The notes: a model not told the origin generated them from the letters alone. A stretch of 64,000 nt of DNA from Asparagopsis taxiformis (GCA_030407315.1 JALQPE010002989.1:62001-126000), one strand, 5' to 3'. Shown: positions 40,701 to 52,693, counted from the stretch's first letter. A program made the numbers and translations.

Positions 40701-41521
40701 CGCATTACACCAATCCCGCTTACCCCATCCAGAAGGAAAAACCGCAATTCCCCCGCCACGCCTGAAGAGCACACACAGTACCTACGTCTTGCAGGATTGC
40801 TCAATTTTTGGGCAAAGGTGCGCTTCCATGTGCGTCATTTGTAACAAGTCATATGTTACAGAAGTCAGGAAGACTGAACGTGGCTGCCATAGTCGAAGCA
40901 AATTCGATGCAAAAGGAGATCTCCAAGCTGTCACCCGTCATCTCATTTGTCGCCCCAGCGTCCAATGACAAAGTGCACCCATTCCTTTGTTCCTTCTCCG
41001 ATGCATCGTTTAATATCTCCTCAAAGCAATCATATGGTCAGACTGGTATTTTCTGTGGTCTTGCCATCCCACAACAAAATAGTGTTTTACTGCATCCTAT
41101 TGAATGGTCGTCATCAAAGCAACACAGAGTTACATACTCATCTTTCGGCGCTGAAATAATTGCTTGCGCAGCAGCTGATGACCGTGCCTACTACCTACGA
41201 CAAGGTGTTCGTGCTTTGCTGGATGACAGTTCGATCAAGTCACACATCAACATTGACTCTCGTGGTTTATTCGACACATTGACAACATTGCATGACAGTC
41301 GCGACTATCGTTTACGACAAACGGTGCAGAGAATAAGAGACAGCTTCGATGGTAATGACATTGATGTACTGCGATGGATCCGAGGATCTGACAATGTCGC
41401 TGATGCCTTGACCAAAAGAAACATTGTTTTATACCGCTTACTCAACGACATATGTGTCGATGGCACGTTTCATATAGCTCTCGACCAGGGATACGAACTG
41501 GACAGTCATGAATGGAAGTAA
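37773..41521 (+). pseudogene. Decayed Copia element, second lineage (gag end to RNase H)
   Basis: Homology begins at the outer inverted-repeat end. A Gag tail has zinc knuckle CHRCKRKGHWKGDAEC (six residues between His and last Cys) near 38014. The protease LLDSGAPNSIGG (D codon at 38213) is in another frame. Integrase is open at 38337-39644 (zinc region, then VQVDFF, SGDQEF and GSFERKN). Reverse transcriptase at 39645-40844 includes IDVKKAYLQ and VIDDFLVAG. RNase H at 40808-41521 is in a shifted frame (SFSDASF, FGAEI, NIDSRGL, SDNVADALTK). Defects are a frame change between Gag and protease and another before integrase, TAG codons at 39642 and 40401 (the second at the Trp of the GRQW motif), and a 1-base shift near 40815. 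The 5' LTR and most of gag are missing. Confidence 0.88.
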
Positions 41522-41561
41522 CCAGTTGGCATTCAAATTGTATTGTTCATGCCAATGGGGG

Positions 41562-42080
41562 GTGTGTGCAATAGCTGATCGATCTAGATGTATTGCATGC
41601 GCAATAGCTGGTCGATCCAGATGTGCTGCAATCTGGATAATGGCTTACTGCTATCCAGACGAACAGATTGATGCAGCAGCAGCAAGTGATGGAGGCCAAT
41701 GATTGGCCGAGCACATACAGTGGAAATAGAGCCATCACAGCGAAAGTGTATCAAATGATCGATATATGCTATTATATAGCAGCACTGCATTACGTAAGAC
41801 TGTATTATTAATTATGATACAGAGGCATCCTCATTGGACGAAGACATGGATCTTCAGCTTGAGGATAGAGCAAAGTGATGTATTCCATGATGGAAGCATC
41901 ACAGCTACAGGTTCACTCTGATAGAGAGCTTCCACTAGTACGATGACTAGGTTAGGGTTAGAGTGGAACCTGTTGTTTGTTGGCACTTTAGAAGTACCTA
42001 CAGCGTGCGGCATCTGCCTATAAATAGTGCGACAAGATGTCGTGCAAGGGGAGGAGAGGGCAAGCAAGAAGCAACGAGCA
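41562..42080 (+). mobile_element. Possible 3' LTR of the decayed Copia element
   Basis: A G-rich tract GGGGGGTG at 41554-41561 is followed by TGTGCAATAGCTG, an LTR-like start. The stretch contains a TATATAG (about 41773) and a stronger CTATAAATAG (about 42018). The 3' end could not be fixed, because no second LTR is available for comparison. Confidence 0.35.
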
Positions 42081-43370
42081 AACCCAAGCATCTCCAGAAA
42101 CCCGGCCTTTGTGGCTTCCTGTTATCGCCTCTAGTATTTCCCTCTATTCCTTGGGTGTCCATGTCGACAAAGCCATTTTATTCCACATTCTGGACGTAAA
42201 AAGTATACACCCCTTTGAATTTCAGACACTTGGAGCATCGCGATAAGCAGAGGGCACGGCAGTATTGTAAGCTACGCTGTTCACCATTCCCAAACATGTG
42301 AGATGCAACAGCACTGAACACGTTTTCATCTATGACGTATTCTTCTTCCTCAAACACTTGTTCCACAAATGCACTAACATTTGATTCCACTTCCAAAATA
42401 TATGTAAACAAATAGTTTACCTCGCAAAACAAGGGGAAGTCTGATGGGAAGTATGTCCGAAACATTATTTTCCAGTTCCATTCGCCTGGATTGCTTGTAC
42501 CTATGTTTGAGGATTTAGCCAACTCACCCATAACCAAAAAAATAACTGAGTACACCGCCGAATTAAACAGCCAATATTCCTAGATAGTGTGCAGGTGCAA
42601 GGCGATACACGCGGCCAGGAAAGTTTCCAGCCAGTTTGCGCTTTGCAGTTTGCCAGCACAGAGCGAACCACAGTCGGTGCAGGTGGTTGGTAGGTGTGGT
42701 GCGCCGCAAGGGGTGAGCAGTGTTGCAGGCTGAGTGCGCTTGGTGTTTGGCAGGTTCAGAGCGACAGGCGGGGCGCGGCGTACAACTGCGTCGCGGTGTG
42801 GAAATGGGAGGCGGCGTGAAGCTGTGATGCACACAGCGCAGGCGGGGGCGAGGTACAACTGCGAGACGGTGTTATGTGTGATCCGAAGTTTGAATGTCCA
42901 GCTGTTTCTAAATGTCGCCGGTATGATAAAACCTGGGTCCTCTTCGGCGGTGGCGGCGGCCCGCTGGCAAATTCCAAGTTTGCATACCAAAATATTTCCC
43001 AGGATTTCGTACACTATCTCAGTACACCGGAAGCAGAGTTTCATGTACGTACTGAATTCCAACAACACCTGTCCACTCGCCCCGCGCTACCTCCCAGTCA
43101 CGCCCAAATCAGTATTTGTAATATCCTCTGGCGAATAAAGTGTAGTATCTTCTATCCTTGAGGCCATGAATAGAGATACGGAAGTTGAAAAAGGCAGCCC
43201 GGGAAGTGGCAGACTGGGAAGGTGTACAACTACTTTGCTGGTATTGGGTGACTAACAATTTTACGCACTGAAAATGTCTTTGAATATCACACGCCGTGCA
43301 ATGTTGCATAGCCAAACTTGTGTTACATTCTCTGGACGGAAGCAAGATGTGTTCAACGTTTCTGTGTGAA
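42081..43370. other. No supported gene
   Basis: A 125-codon minus-strand frame (42555-42178, with an acidic FEEEEYVIDENV patch) and overlapping longer frames at 42560-43160 on both strands occur. None has a recognisable domain, signal peptide or coding support; the first could be a small unknown gene. Confidence 0.3.
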
Positions 43371-43462
43371 GGAGGATGGTATTGGGAGTCGTGCAGGAGA
43401 GCCGCGTGCATCTGAGGCAGGTGTGTTCTGCGCGTGCCAGGCGTTCAAGCTTGCGTCGTAAA
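43371..43462 (+). pseudogene. GH6 3'-end fragment
   Basis: The bases correspond to the last 30 codons or so of the GH6 gene at the window start, including the AFKLAS-TAA end, but nothing upstream resembles GH6. It is a passive passenger of the segment duplication. Confidence 0.75.
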
Positions 43463-43682
43463 TTTTGGTCGACGATTTGTGGACGTGAGAAGGGCGGATT
43501 TGTTTTGATTATTGTTTGTTTGTTTAGCATGATTGAAAGAATGTTTTGGTAAGGAGTAGGTAGCCGGTTATCTACTGGTGCAGTATGGAAGGGAACGAAG
43601 AGAGGGGAGTGGTGGGCGAGGGAAGCGATTGTAGAGGGAGAAGAGGGTCGAACAAAAAGGGGAATAGAGCAAAAAGACAGCT

Positions 43683-43767
43683 AGCTCGTGCCGGGAATTG
43701 AACCCGGATCTCTTCGGTGACAGCGAAATATACAGTGGTAGTACAGTAACCATTATACGACACGAAC
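43683..43767 (-). tRNA. tRNA-Asp (GTC), second copy, with D-loop insertion
   Basis: All stems and the GTC anticodon are identical to the copy at 901-985. The 13-nt D-loop insertion (plus 43734-43746) has the same length but differs at three bases, whereas the tRNA body shows none. A T5 terminator follows (plus 43671-43675). The pattern fits a removed intron under weaker constraint than the tRNA itself. Confidence 0.88.
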
Positions 43768-43928
43768 GTTTGTGCTGTTGACGAAGCGACGGGTTGCACA
43801 GTATCTGAACCCTCCGCTTCCAATTAGTAAGTTTTGAAAGTAATTTTTGGGCTCACCAGGGTCTGGCCAATTTTCAAGTTGCTTGGTTGGGCCAACAGCA
43901 CATCAAAATGCTTGAACAGCTGTGGTGC

Positions 43929-44391
43929 ACAACGCGTTCGACATGGAACTCGGATATAAGGTGCTGAAATCGGTGGAAAATGTGGGCCGAATATGTGGAG
44001 GTAACAAGTGGAGATCAACGATTGGAGGTACTCGAAAGTCGGCAAAATTCGGCTTCTTTAGGGATCTGGGCAGAGTTGATATTTTTCATTACAAACATGA
44101 CGCTGTTTGCCCCAACAGCACAGTCAACATAACCTTTCATTCTTTCTGCAGATTTCGCCGTGATCGCTAAGCGTCCGAGGAAGAAATACCCGAAGAGTGG
44201 CACTTCCTTGCAAGCCATCTTTCGCAGGAAACTACTCATTCACATGCGCAGAATCTAGTTAGAACTATAATATACATCCAAGCTTTTTACACCATTGCGA
44301 ACCATTCTTCTCTGGCCTACGCGGTCCATCAACCCAACATGTATACTCACAAACAAGCAAATCTGCGAAACAAGTAGCGAGACCAACCAGT
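43929..44391. other. Intergenic; nothing recognised
   Basis: Short frames on both strands without motifs. It probably includes the 3' flank of the helical secreted gene ending at 44392. Confidence 0.35.
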
Positions 44392-45012
44392 TCAAACGTT
44401 CTCCTCACATCTCGTATACTCATTACGTGCGGAAAAAGCAATTGCGCGAGATTCATCCACAGCCTGTTCTAGAAGTTGACCTCTCTCTTCCAGTTGCTGA
44501 ACAACTCTTCGTGCACGGCTCAACTCTCTTCTGCTATCCTCCAGACCTTTCGCGGCGAGAATCATATTTTCTCTCGCTCGACGAAGCTGTGATGAGACGT
44601 CCCGGTTCAGTCGCTCCAATTGTCTAAGGCGCTGACCTGACACACCGGGCAGACGTTGCTGCTGTCGAATAGACTTGAGCGAAGCATTTAGTCGTGACAA
44701 CACTCTCGTAGCTGCGACATATTCATCTGTGGCTTCCTCAAAGTTCCTTTCACTTCTCTGCTCTTCGCGCAGCGCGTGCGAGTATCTTCTCTGATGTCTT
44801 TGCAGGAGGAGTACGACGTTGCCCTGCATCTCCTCCGTATCTCTAAGGTTTTGGAACTCTTCTCGACAAGCGGGGTGTACTGTACTTGGAATTGATGTTT
44901 CCTGACGAACACTCAAGTTTGGAGTTTCCACGGCTGATACCTCGCACCAGACCGCATGTTGCAACGCAAGAAGCAGAATAATTTGGGCGACCGTCGCGGG
45001 TAATCTCGTCAT
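44392..45012 (-). CDS. Secreted Cys-clamped helical protein, paralogue 1
   Basis: 206 residues: signal peptide (MTRLPATVAQIILLLALQHAVWC), a Thr/Ser-rich linker, then a long charged helical region with Arg/Glu heptads. Cys49 (HPACREEF) precedes and Cys202 (YTRCEENV) ends the helical region, 153 apart. A turn near LPGVSGQRLRQLERL divides it into two arms. Four paralogues follow at 50269, 52588, 58405 and 61862. No known family was recognised. A structural, matrix or secreted effector role is possible; nothing in the sequence decides. No TATA box was found upstream. Confidence 0.72.
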   Translation of the reverse strand: MTRLPATVAQIILLLALQHAVWCEVSAVETPNLSVRQETSIPSTVHPACREEFQNLRDTEEMQGNVVLLLQRHQRRYSHALREEQRSERNFEEATDEYVAATRVLSRLNASLKSIRQQQRLPGVSGQRLRQLERLNRDVSSQLRRARENMILAAKGLEDSRRELSRARRVVQQLEERGQLLEQAVDESRAIAFSARNEYTRCEENV

Positions 45013-47089
45013 GTTGTCGTCTTTGGCGGGATTCGTAGCTACTGCAATTGGAAACGAAGGCAGGGTGGAGTGCGATTTTGTTCCTAAATGGAAGAAAATG
45101 AGCGACGGCTATTGCTGGAAGCAGCGTAGTTTCTCTCATGAGTATGTTTGGTTCTGCTGCTGCAAGCCATTCTTATCTATGTAGACGTGATCTAGAACAA
45201 AGTTTGGGGGGAGAGAAAAGATGCATATAGTCTGTGAATTAATATACTTGAATTGCATGCGCAGAAGACGCCTCCTGTGGGTAGGTTTTGTAATCGAAGA
45301 CTTCTGGTGTCATTCTTACAAAGCTATATAACAAGGAAGTGTTCGCTTCTTGTCCCAAAATGACAAGCATTTGAAAGAAAATTTGAGGACGTTCTGTATT
45401 CCGAATGCGTATGTCCCTTAGTTGCGTGCACATGAATGATCTGAATATTGCGGAGTGTTCGAGCAGCAATGAGGTTTGGTCATTGTGAAACCCATGGAGG
45501 TTGAAAACAGGACGTCAACGCGGTGAAGTAATCCACGTTGAGAGTCATAACTGTTGGAATGAAATGTAATTGAATGACAGCCTATGTGCATCAAGAACGT
45601 GATAGAAATGACGCACTATTCACTCTGACACGCACCAGGTACGTGTTACGGGCTCTGGCGATTACAAAACGCTCGTACAGGCATGCACGTTGAGCCATGG
45701 CAATCCACCGACGTTTTTACCGATGTCCACCGACGCGCCATACACACATGACTACGTTGCGAAGGAAGGAGTTTGGCAATTGGACTCGATGGGATGCGTC
45801 GCAGGGCGATGTACATTGCGGACGCATGTGCACGACAACAATGCAGGGCATATTCCAAGGCGGGACGCGACACGAATCGAATAGTTGATGCGTACATGCG
45901 ACCCTTCTGAATGGACTGCCATCGTGACAGCATGAAGGAGGTGCCGATTTGGATCGGTAGGTGACGCGGTTGCAGACGATGTTGATGCGTGCATTGTTTC
46001 CGCATGGCTTTCCATCTGGTAGATAATTCAAATGGGGTTGGCGTCTCTACGCAACGTCCGTGGATTGGACGAGAGCGGCTGGGTGTCTTGAGGGGGTGCG
46101 TGCGCACGTCGAAATTTGGAATGTGCGAAATTTCCGCCGCTCGTGCTTCATTTGATGGATTTACAGCGACGTGTTGTTGCTATCTCTCTGATTGATCCGC
46201 GAGGACGTTTGGTTGCATCCCGTGTCGTCGAGTTGTTTACAGTGTCCGCATGGAATGTTGCAACCTGACTGTGTTCATCGCGACCCACGTGGATGAAGGA
46301 GCGTTGCATCGGTTATCAAGTTAATGTGCGTACCAATGATGACTACACAACAAGGTGAGCAAGCCCTTACGAGTGAGCAAAGATATTGTGGATGTGGAAA
46401 AGCGAATGGAAAATCATAAACCAAACATGGTGACGAGTTTCGGCCGTTTAGGTTTCTTCCGGTAGACGCAGTTTAAATGGGTCACGTGGTAATCAGCCTG
46501 GGAAAGGATCCACATATACGATGGCGGAGGAATGTACGCAACGGTCAGCAGTTAAGGTGGTATTCAAGAAGGATGTACGAAAGGGACACGGCGTTCACGT
46601 GGATGACTAATGCTCCTAAACAACTCGTGTCCCTTACTCTTTCTCATTGATATTCATATAATTGGACCACAGCTACAGAGAGAATCCTTCCTCGTACAAG
46701 TTGAGATGTTTTCTGTGAACAAATGCAACAAGTTGTTAGGAATTTGTATCCGTTTATGGACCAAATGTGGAGTAGAACTGACACAATATCTAGCCTTCTC
46801 CTATCCGTGCTGATCGCTTTGTTTCTCGCTGATTGCAATTTTGCTGCGCCGTCAAGATGACAATAGAGACATGTTGCGCTTGTTTCACCATGGATTGTTC
46901 AGCGGCGTCACTCTGGTGCTCACATGTTTGGAGATGCCCGGATCAATACGCCATTTTGTTTGATGATCGCATCGTTCACTCGCGTAAACAAATCAATTTC
47001 CCTCCAGTTGCAATATTTGGTAGATCAAAGCAAAGCCACCATGATGACTGAGCCGTCATGGCGATATTTTTCCGTACGGAAAAAATAAA
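45013..47089. other. Intergenic; no gene recognised
   Basis: About 2 kb between a secreted-protein gene and tRNA-Thr. Overlapping frames at 45646-46195 on both strands have no motif. A 14-bp core palindrome around CCGTACGG lies at about 47067-47083, directly 3' of the tRNA-Thr terminator. Confidence 0.4.
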
Positions 47090-47198
47090 AGCCACCACCG
47101 AGATTTGAACTCGAGACCTCTTGATATCAAATCTTCCCCTACGCCACTCGCTCGTAAGGATTACTAGTCAAGCGCTCTACCAACTGAGCTATAGCGGC
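47090..47198 (-). tRNA. tRNA-Thr (AGT) with 36-nt canonical intron
   Basis: Minus strand: acceptor GCCGCTA/TGGTGGC, D arm GCTC-AGTTGGTA-GAGC, anticodon stem CTTGA/TCAAG with loop CTAGTAA (anticodon AGT), and T arm TCGAG-TTCAAAT-CTCGG. The intron (plus 47126-47161) sits after position 37, the standard eukaryotic site. The exons are 37 and 35 nt, giving 72 nt spliced. Discriminator is T, followed by TTTATTTTTT as Pol III terminator. The D loop is normal here, unlike in the tRNA-Asp genes. Confidence 0.93.
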
Positions 47199-50186
47199 CG
47201 TACGGGTGTCCCAACACCTGCTTGGGAGCGTGTGCAATTTTTCTCAATATGAATACAATTTTTTTCTCACATGTGAAAGGTTTTTGAGAATGTTTTTGCA
47301 ATCCATGTGCTTTCGCGAAACGTTCTACAACGTGTTTGTGATGACGCCCCAATGCGCTTCTGGCGTCTGAGAGCAAATCCAGCATCCAATACCAACGGGG
47401 ATTTGTGGAATCCCAAAAACTCTACGTAGAGGAACGGGAATGTGACCAAATTGTGAGAAGTAGAGCAGAAGAAGAAATGCTTCGTTGTGTTTTAATTGCA
47501 TTCAGTCTGGTGAGTTGTAATTGGTAATTGATGCAACACTGAGAGACCAGATTTTTGTTCACACAGATCACAGCAAGGAAAGTTGTCTTCCACAAACCAA
47601 GTTGCACCAACCTATTATGCCCCTCCAGCACACAGTAAAACACCTTGCCACAGCACCCATTGCAATGTCGCGTTGTCACCAACTGCTGGACTTGATGACG
47701 CCATCAGATGTAACTGTAGGCGCGGAGAAATACATTTTCATAGCGTCATCCAAGTTGCTAGTTTGTTCCGCGGTCAGCTTTCACATTATTTTACGTTATA
47801 TCTAATTTCAACGCGGCGAGATCACGAAAGAGCCTTGTACGACAGGGACATGAACACCTCTAGTCAGATATCGGATATACGAGAACTTCAGCAACGCTTG
47901 AACCAACCTCCGATTCAGCAGGTGGCCCGTAGTATAATTCACGTCAGAATGCTGTCGACAAGTTTCGACACGCGTCCGTGTGGACAGTGGTGACGTTGTC
48001 GGCAAAGACGGTGGCGACGTAGTTCTTTTCCCGACGTGTATGTCCTCTAGTAATGTACATGACAGGATCAGAGATGTTCTCGGCTGATATGTCGAAATGA
48101 ATATATCAGTGCAGCAGAGTATCTATCTATCTTATCTACACTGTTTCCTCGTTTTCCACTATCATTTTCAACTGTCCTTGCACGATTGAGGTTGAATTCT
48201 AGCATTCTCTCGTTAACAAAATGTCAAGCTAGGCTAAAAATCATCGAGTGTTTATCAGACACGATGGCAAAATCTCGGATCGTCGCACTATAGCGTCAAT
48301 TGGGTTGGTGGAGACTATGATTAGATGCATGAATCATTGTAACATTACGAGTTGACTCGAAGGCGACCGTGGCCTGCAATTAGGAATCCAACGATATTTG
48401 TTGACAGTGAAGTATCGTCTGGCAGTACCGAGAACATTTCGTTATTTTCGGGTTAATTACAGGGACATAGAGTTGTAGTAGTCAGTTTTCCATCACGGAG
48501 AAGTTTGTAATTTTGATTTGCGATCTCAGGATTCCTCACGTTGATGTTATCTCCCGACCTGTCCAGACTTGGCGTTCACAACTTTCCGAATGCCGGTTCC
48601 ATTCAACCAATGACATACGAATATCTCTAAAGCTAAAACATGCTGGAGACACGTGCATGCCATCGTACTCGTACCGTTCATACTTATGACATCAGCGGTT
48701 CTGTTCCGATGACTTGCGTCACAGACCAAATCGCCAAACTCCTCAATACTAATTTAGGTTCATAATTACCTACCTAATAAACCTTTCTCGTAGGAACGCT
48801 TATTAACTAACTCGCCGATCGATTTCTGGACACTGATTTGAGACAATGTATGAACCAATAACGAAGGTAACAATTTAGAAACCAAATAGACTACAGACGC
48901 ACATGGACAACATTAACGCACGCTTGTTTACAGCTTGAACGATGTGGACTCGGAACGAATACCCTACAATGGAATATTACACCTCTCGCCAAAAGTTCGG
49001 GAAGAGCCCAACTACACTGAGAATTCACACAAGACGAAATGTATAACGCTTCTACTCAGTAACTCGATTCTCACCAGCATTACACCACCTAGTCATGTCA
49101 ACAATCGTACCCGTTCACTCCAATCACACGCAAGATCATTTTCGTCAGCTGTATTACTTGCATGATTCAACATCTTTCACACAGTCACTTTTCCGTGCAA
49201 ATCAACCGCTTCCCTTCATAGCTGCTCGATGTTACCATTCCCGAAATACCATTCAGTCTAAACCGCTAGATCGCGGACAACTCAGCCACCAACCGTCTAC
49301 AAACGGGATACAGCTGTATCGCCGACTAGCTCGATTCAGTGCTGTTAGTCCCATGGTACCTGAACAACGTTCGGTAACCAATTTTTCTCAGCAGTAGAAA
49401 CTGTAAAGTTAGCCGATGAATTGTTGCCGCATGGCTGGGGAATTCATAGCATACCGGTGCGTGCACCAGGATACGCCGAATTCAAATTTGGAAGCAAATT
49501 GTGACAATGTTTCGAAAGCAAGATGAGTTGTCCTAGTCGTGAGTTTGCGATGCCGATATTTTGCTTTCGAGGAACAGGCCAGGATGGGAATCGACCTACG
49601 ATGATTTCATCGTTTTCAATCGCCGAGAGACATCTCCCTACCGCCTGCACAGACGCTTGTCTGCTCACAATTGGCGACCGAGTCCTTTATCGCAGACTTA
49701 CACACCCCACGTCATCCGACTTGTTGCTCTAAAGCTGTACGCGACAATTTGAAACCATCGTTTGTCGCTTACAGCCTCCAAGTCTCGTTGTCAATTCGTT
49801 GGAACTAATGGCCTCTACCCACTTTGGTCGGATCGTGAGCTATATTATTGGCTCGCGCTTGTGCGAATGAATCGGTTTACAGCTTATGTGCTTCCCCAGT
49901 CCAATCCATTCAAGTTGTACGCCAGTTGAATGGACGGAGACAATATCTTTTCTATTGCCGATCATCCCTCCGCTGTTTCCATGTTCGTTATTGAGACGTC
50001 GATTGGTCCCATTGATGAGCTGTGATTGCTAATCTAAACATAAAATATGTAAACCAAGCATCTGCAATGCAGTATTGCTGCGCGAACATATGACTTTCTC
50101 TATTCTCATCCAACGTCAGATCCAAATCCGGCACTCCAAACCCACCTCATGTATCTGTACTCGTGAACCAATCCGCAATGATTCTC
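47199..50186. other. Intergenic, about 3 kb; no gene recognised
   Basis: Short frames only (longest 136 codons at 47583-47993, no motif). No repeats or RNA genes were identified. Confidence 0.4.
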
Positions 50187-50194
50187 TATATAAC
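50187..50194 (+). promoter_or_regulatory. TATA box of paralogue 2
   Basis: TATATAAC, 75 bp before the start codon at 50269. Confidence 0.6.
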
Positions 50195-50268
50195 TGCATC
50201 GCTTCCCATCTACTCCACCCATCACCTTCGGAGTCCACTTGTGTTCAAAAATTCAACAGCACCACGCC

Positions 50269-50958
50269 ATGCGTTTCTCAATACTTTCCACCCTTTTCCT
50301 GCTTCTCTGCCTCTTCGCTCCGAGCGCATCTCTCGCTAAACCTGATGGCGACATGTATGAAAAAGTCGAATATCTGGCCGGTCCAATGGTGGACAAACGT
50401 CGTCTGATGCAGAACATTCGACTGCATCTCAAAGAAGCTGAGAGGGCTCGAAATCTAATCATGTCCAACCCACCCACCGTATGTCGTGAAGAAGAACAGG
50501 CACTTCGGGACACCCAAAATCGAGAAGAGGAACTTACGTTGAGACTGCAGAGAATAGCGCGAGGAATTGGGGAACGTCGAAGGGTCAGAATGAGAGCTGA
50601 GGAACGCTTTGAAACCGCTTTAAATGCGTACAGGGGCGCTGTTCGACAAGTTCAGAGAATAAATTCGTCTCTGCGAGCTGTGCGTGCCCAGCTGAGTTCT
50701 GGCATCTCAGGAAATGGAAGACAGCAATTGAGACGGACTCAGCGCAACCTCGAGAGAAGACTGCGTTCTGCTCGAGCTGAGCGAGATGCAGCCAAGCGGA
50801 GAATGGATACCAGACGAGCGGAATTAAACAGAGCCCGACGGGCAGAAAGGGAACAAGTTGAACGACGAGATTTACAACGAAGCGCTGTTCAGGAAGCTGG
50901 TATGATTGTCAACTTGGCTCGAAGGAGGTATACGGAGTGTAGAGAATGTGGACGCTAG
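50269..50958 (+). CDS. Secreted Cys-clamped helical protein, paralogue 2
   Basis: 229 residues from the ATG at 50269; the frame is open ten codons further upstream, but only this start puts the signal peptide (MRFSILSTLFLLLCLFAPSASLA) at the N-terminus. A linker with YLAGPMVDKR and SNPPTVC is followed by a strongly basic helical region rich in Arg and Glu. The framing cysteines are Cys72 and Cys224 (a third at 227), 152 apart. The turn lies at SSGISGNGRQQL. It is closest to paralogue 5, sharing AGPMV-K, SNPP-x-VC and the EL-TL-x-L-x-RIA block. Confidence 0.78.
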   Translation: MRFSILSTLFLLLCLFAPSASLAKPDGDMYEKVEYLAGPMVDKRRLMQNIRLHLKEAERARNLIMSNPPTVCREEEQALRDTQNREEELTLRLQRIARGIGERRRVRMRAEERFETALNAYRGAVRQVQRINSSLRAVRAQLSSGISGNGRQQLRRTQRNLERRLRSARAERDAAKRRMDTRRAELNRARRAEREQVERRDLQRSAVQEAGMIVNLARRRYTECRECGR

Positions 50959-51225
50959 TGCGTTTGCAAATTCATGATGTACCAAGTGCAGGATGTATGT
51001 CCCTCTCCATGTATGAGCAAGCTGCAGCTTTGACGATTCCTTCGCGTAGTGTTGGATACTTCAGGTTGATCATGTAAAACATAAAAGCATATTGTCGTTG
51101 CCGACGACCAGTGTGAACCGAACGACATAGTTCGTGGACAGGTGAACCACAGAACGATCGAGACGGTCGTTTCTTCTCAGATTGCACGAAACACAAAATA
51201 TGCTTCAACATCCTTCGCACTTTCC
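50959..51225. other. 3' flank of paralogue 2
   Basis: Nothing recognised before the dispersed repeat that begins at about 51226. Confidence 0.3.
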
Positions 51226-51668
51226 GCTAGTCGACGCAGAACTTTGGGGACCGAAAAGACAATAGTAGAGCCTAATAGAACGCATGTTTAATGCAGGTTT
51301 TGCCAGTAATAACTTGGCCAACCCTGGGGCTTGTGGCTCTTTGTGCATCGCGTTGACCATCGCATGTGATGGGTGCCCCAGGGCAGCCAAACTAGGTGAC
51401 GAGGTAGGTGGACGACGCGGACTGTGCTTCGCTGCTGGGGAGGGAGAGCTGGAATGGCAACCTCGACCAGATGACTCTCCCGCCGGCGGAGCGTGGTGGC
51501 CGTGGAAACCCGGACCTGCATAGACCAGTCTCTTCTGCCGTCTTAGCGGTTCCGGTGGTATCCAGGGGACATACTGTACAGGAACACTACTGCACCCGCC
51601 AATATTTCGTCTCTCAGCGACTTCCAAAGTTGAAATTCTTTTTACGCGCCTTAGAAATCTATGGGTTA
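51226..51668 (+). repeat. Dispersed repeat, copy B (pair at 14130-14612)
   Basis: Same orientation as copy A. A 140-codon minus-strand frame crosses it (51627-51205), but the matching frame in copy A is broken and differs in content, so coding is doubtful. Confidence 0.65.
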
Positions 51669-51970
51669 TTTACGCAAACTTTTCATTCATTTAGAGGCTG
51701 CTGTTACAGACTGTCCTCTGTGATAGATCACAAACACAATTTCATCATGTCACATTACAGCATATTCTTACAGTAACTAGAACAAGCAGTATTTAAACAC
51801 CGCCGACGAGCTCTACTGTACTTTCCAAAATGAAGAGTTTGAATTATATCTGAATGCACCCATCTCATTGGTTTATCCTCTATTTATAACATTTTTTTCT
51901 AACATCTGATTCGGACGCTTGTCATCAAATCAATTTCTCAATCTATCCTTAGGTACACGGATGCGAATTA

Positions 51971-52588
51971 TTACGCCCCCCTGCACTGCTCCAACTCGGT
52001 TTCAGCAGCAGAAACGGCCTCCTTAGCCTCATCGATGCTCTCCTCCAGAGAAGCGACTCGCGCGGTAAGAGTCTCACTCCTCCCCTGAGCCTGTCGCAAT
52101 GCTCTCCTGGCGCGCACAAGATTTCTGCGGTTTGCCTCGGCGCCTCTGGTCGCCTCTTCGATATCTTCCAAGACCTCGATCTCCCGGTTGAGCAGCTCTG
52201 CGCGTCGCTCGCGCGAGATGTCACGACGACGAAGCTTGTCCTGAATCAATCGCAGCGATCTCGACAGTCCACTGACCCTCCTCATTTCGGTGTCGAACCG
52301 GCGCGACAGTCGGCGTACCTGCTCTTCGGCCGCTTCGACGGCCTCGGACGCCTCTTCATTTCTCTGAACGACGCGCTCTCGTCGAAGCGTCAGTTGGTCC
52401 AGCGTCCGCGTGGCCTCGTTCAAGGCATCGCGCAGATCGCTGCAGTCGGATGCTTGGCGGTTGGTCACCGTTGTCATGGTTGCGGTCTTTGCCTTGGTTT
52501 CGACGGAGGCGGCTGTGGCATCGCTCCAGACAATCTGGAGGATCAGGGCGAGTAGTAGCCCATAGTGAACCTTGCGTGAGAACATCAT
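51971..52588 (-). CDS. Secreted Cys-clamped helical protein, paralogue 3
   Basis: 205 residues: signal peptide (MMFSRKVHYGLLLALILQIVWSDA), a Thr-rich linker, Cys49 (ASDCSDLRDAL), a coiled-coil region with clear heptads (EEASEAVEAAEEQVRRLSRR; LEDIEEATRGAEANRRNLVR), and Cys202 (ELEQCRGA), 153 residues after the first. The turn is at RRRDISRERRAELL. It is more acidic and Ala-rich than its paralogues and shows the best coiled-coil pattern. Confidence 0.78.
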   Translation of the reverse strand: MMFSRKVHYGLLLALILQIVWSDATAASVETKAKTATMTTVTNRQASDCSDLRDALNEATRTLDQLTLRRERVVQRNEEASEAVEAAEEQVRRLSRRFDTEMRRVSGLSRSLRLIQDKLRRRDISRERRAELLNREIEVLEDIEEATRGAEANRRNLVRARRALRQAQGRSETLTARVASLEESIDEAKEAVSAAETELEQCRGA

Positions 52589-52693
52589 CTTTCTGCGACG
52601 GTTGGAGATTGTTTCTGTTTCTGATCAAGTTTTCCTTGTGTTGGATACAACTGTGTTGGGCGGTTGCTCTTCATTCCGATCAAAATTATGCCG

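Larger units (their letters stand above)
43371..43928. repeat. Duplicated segment, copy B
   Basis: Matches 491-1144 without the 77-bp LTR. See the copy A entry for extent. Confidence 0.8.

Noticed and set aside
19871..41521. The truncated gag at 20493 and the Copia at 37773 as two halves of one element split by the large block
   Set aside because: LTR-like starts differ (TGTTGGGATATC versus TGTGCAATAGCT), and the sequence between 21110 and 21315 does not continue the gag; no shared target duplication.
42178..42555. 125-codon minus-strand frame as a gene
   Set aside because: No signal peptide, domain or homologue in the window; left as a possibility in the region note only.
42560..43160. Overlapping 100-160 codon frames on both strands
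   Set aside because: Mutually exclusive, no motif, and unlike the coding style of the supported genes.
45646..46107. 153-codon minus frame rich in His, Arg and Cys
   Set aside because: Three minus-strand frames and two plus-strand frames are open over the same bases, and none shows a domain.
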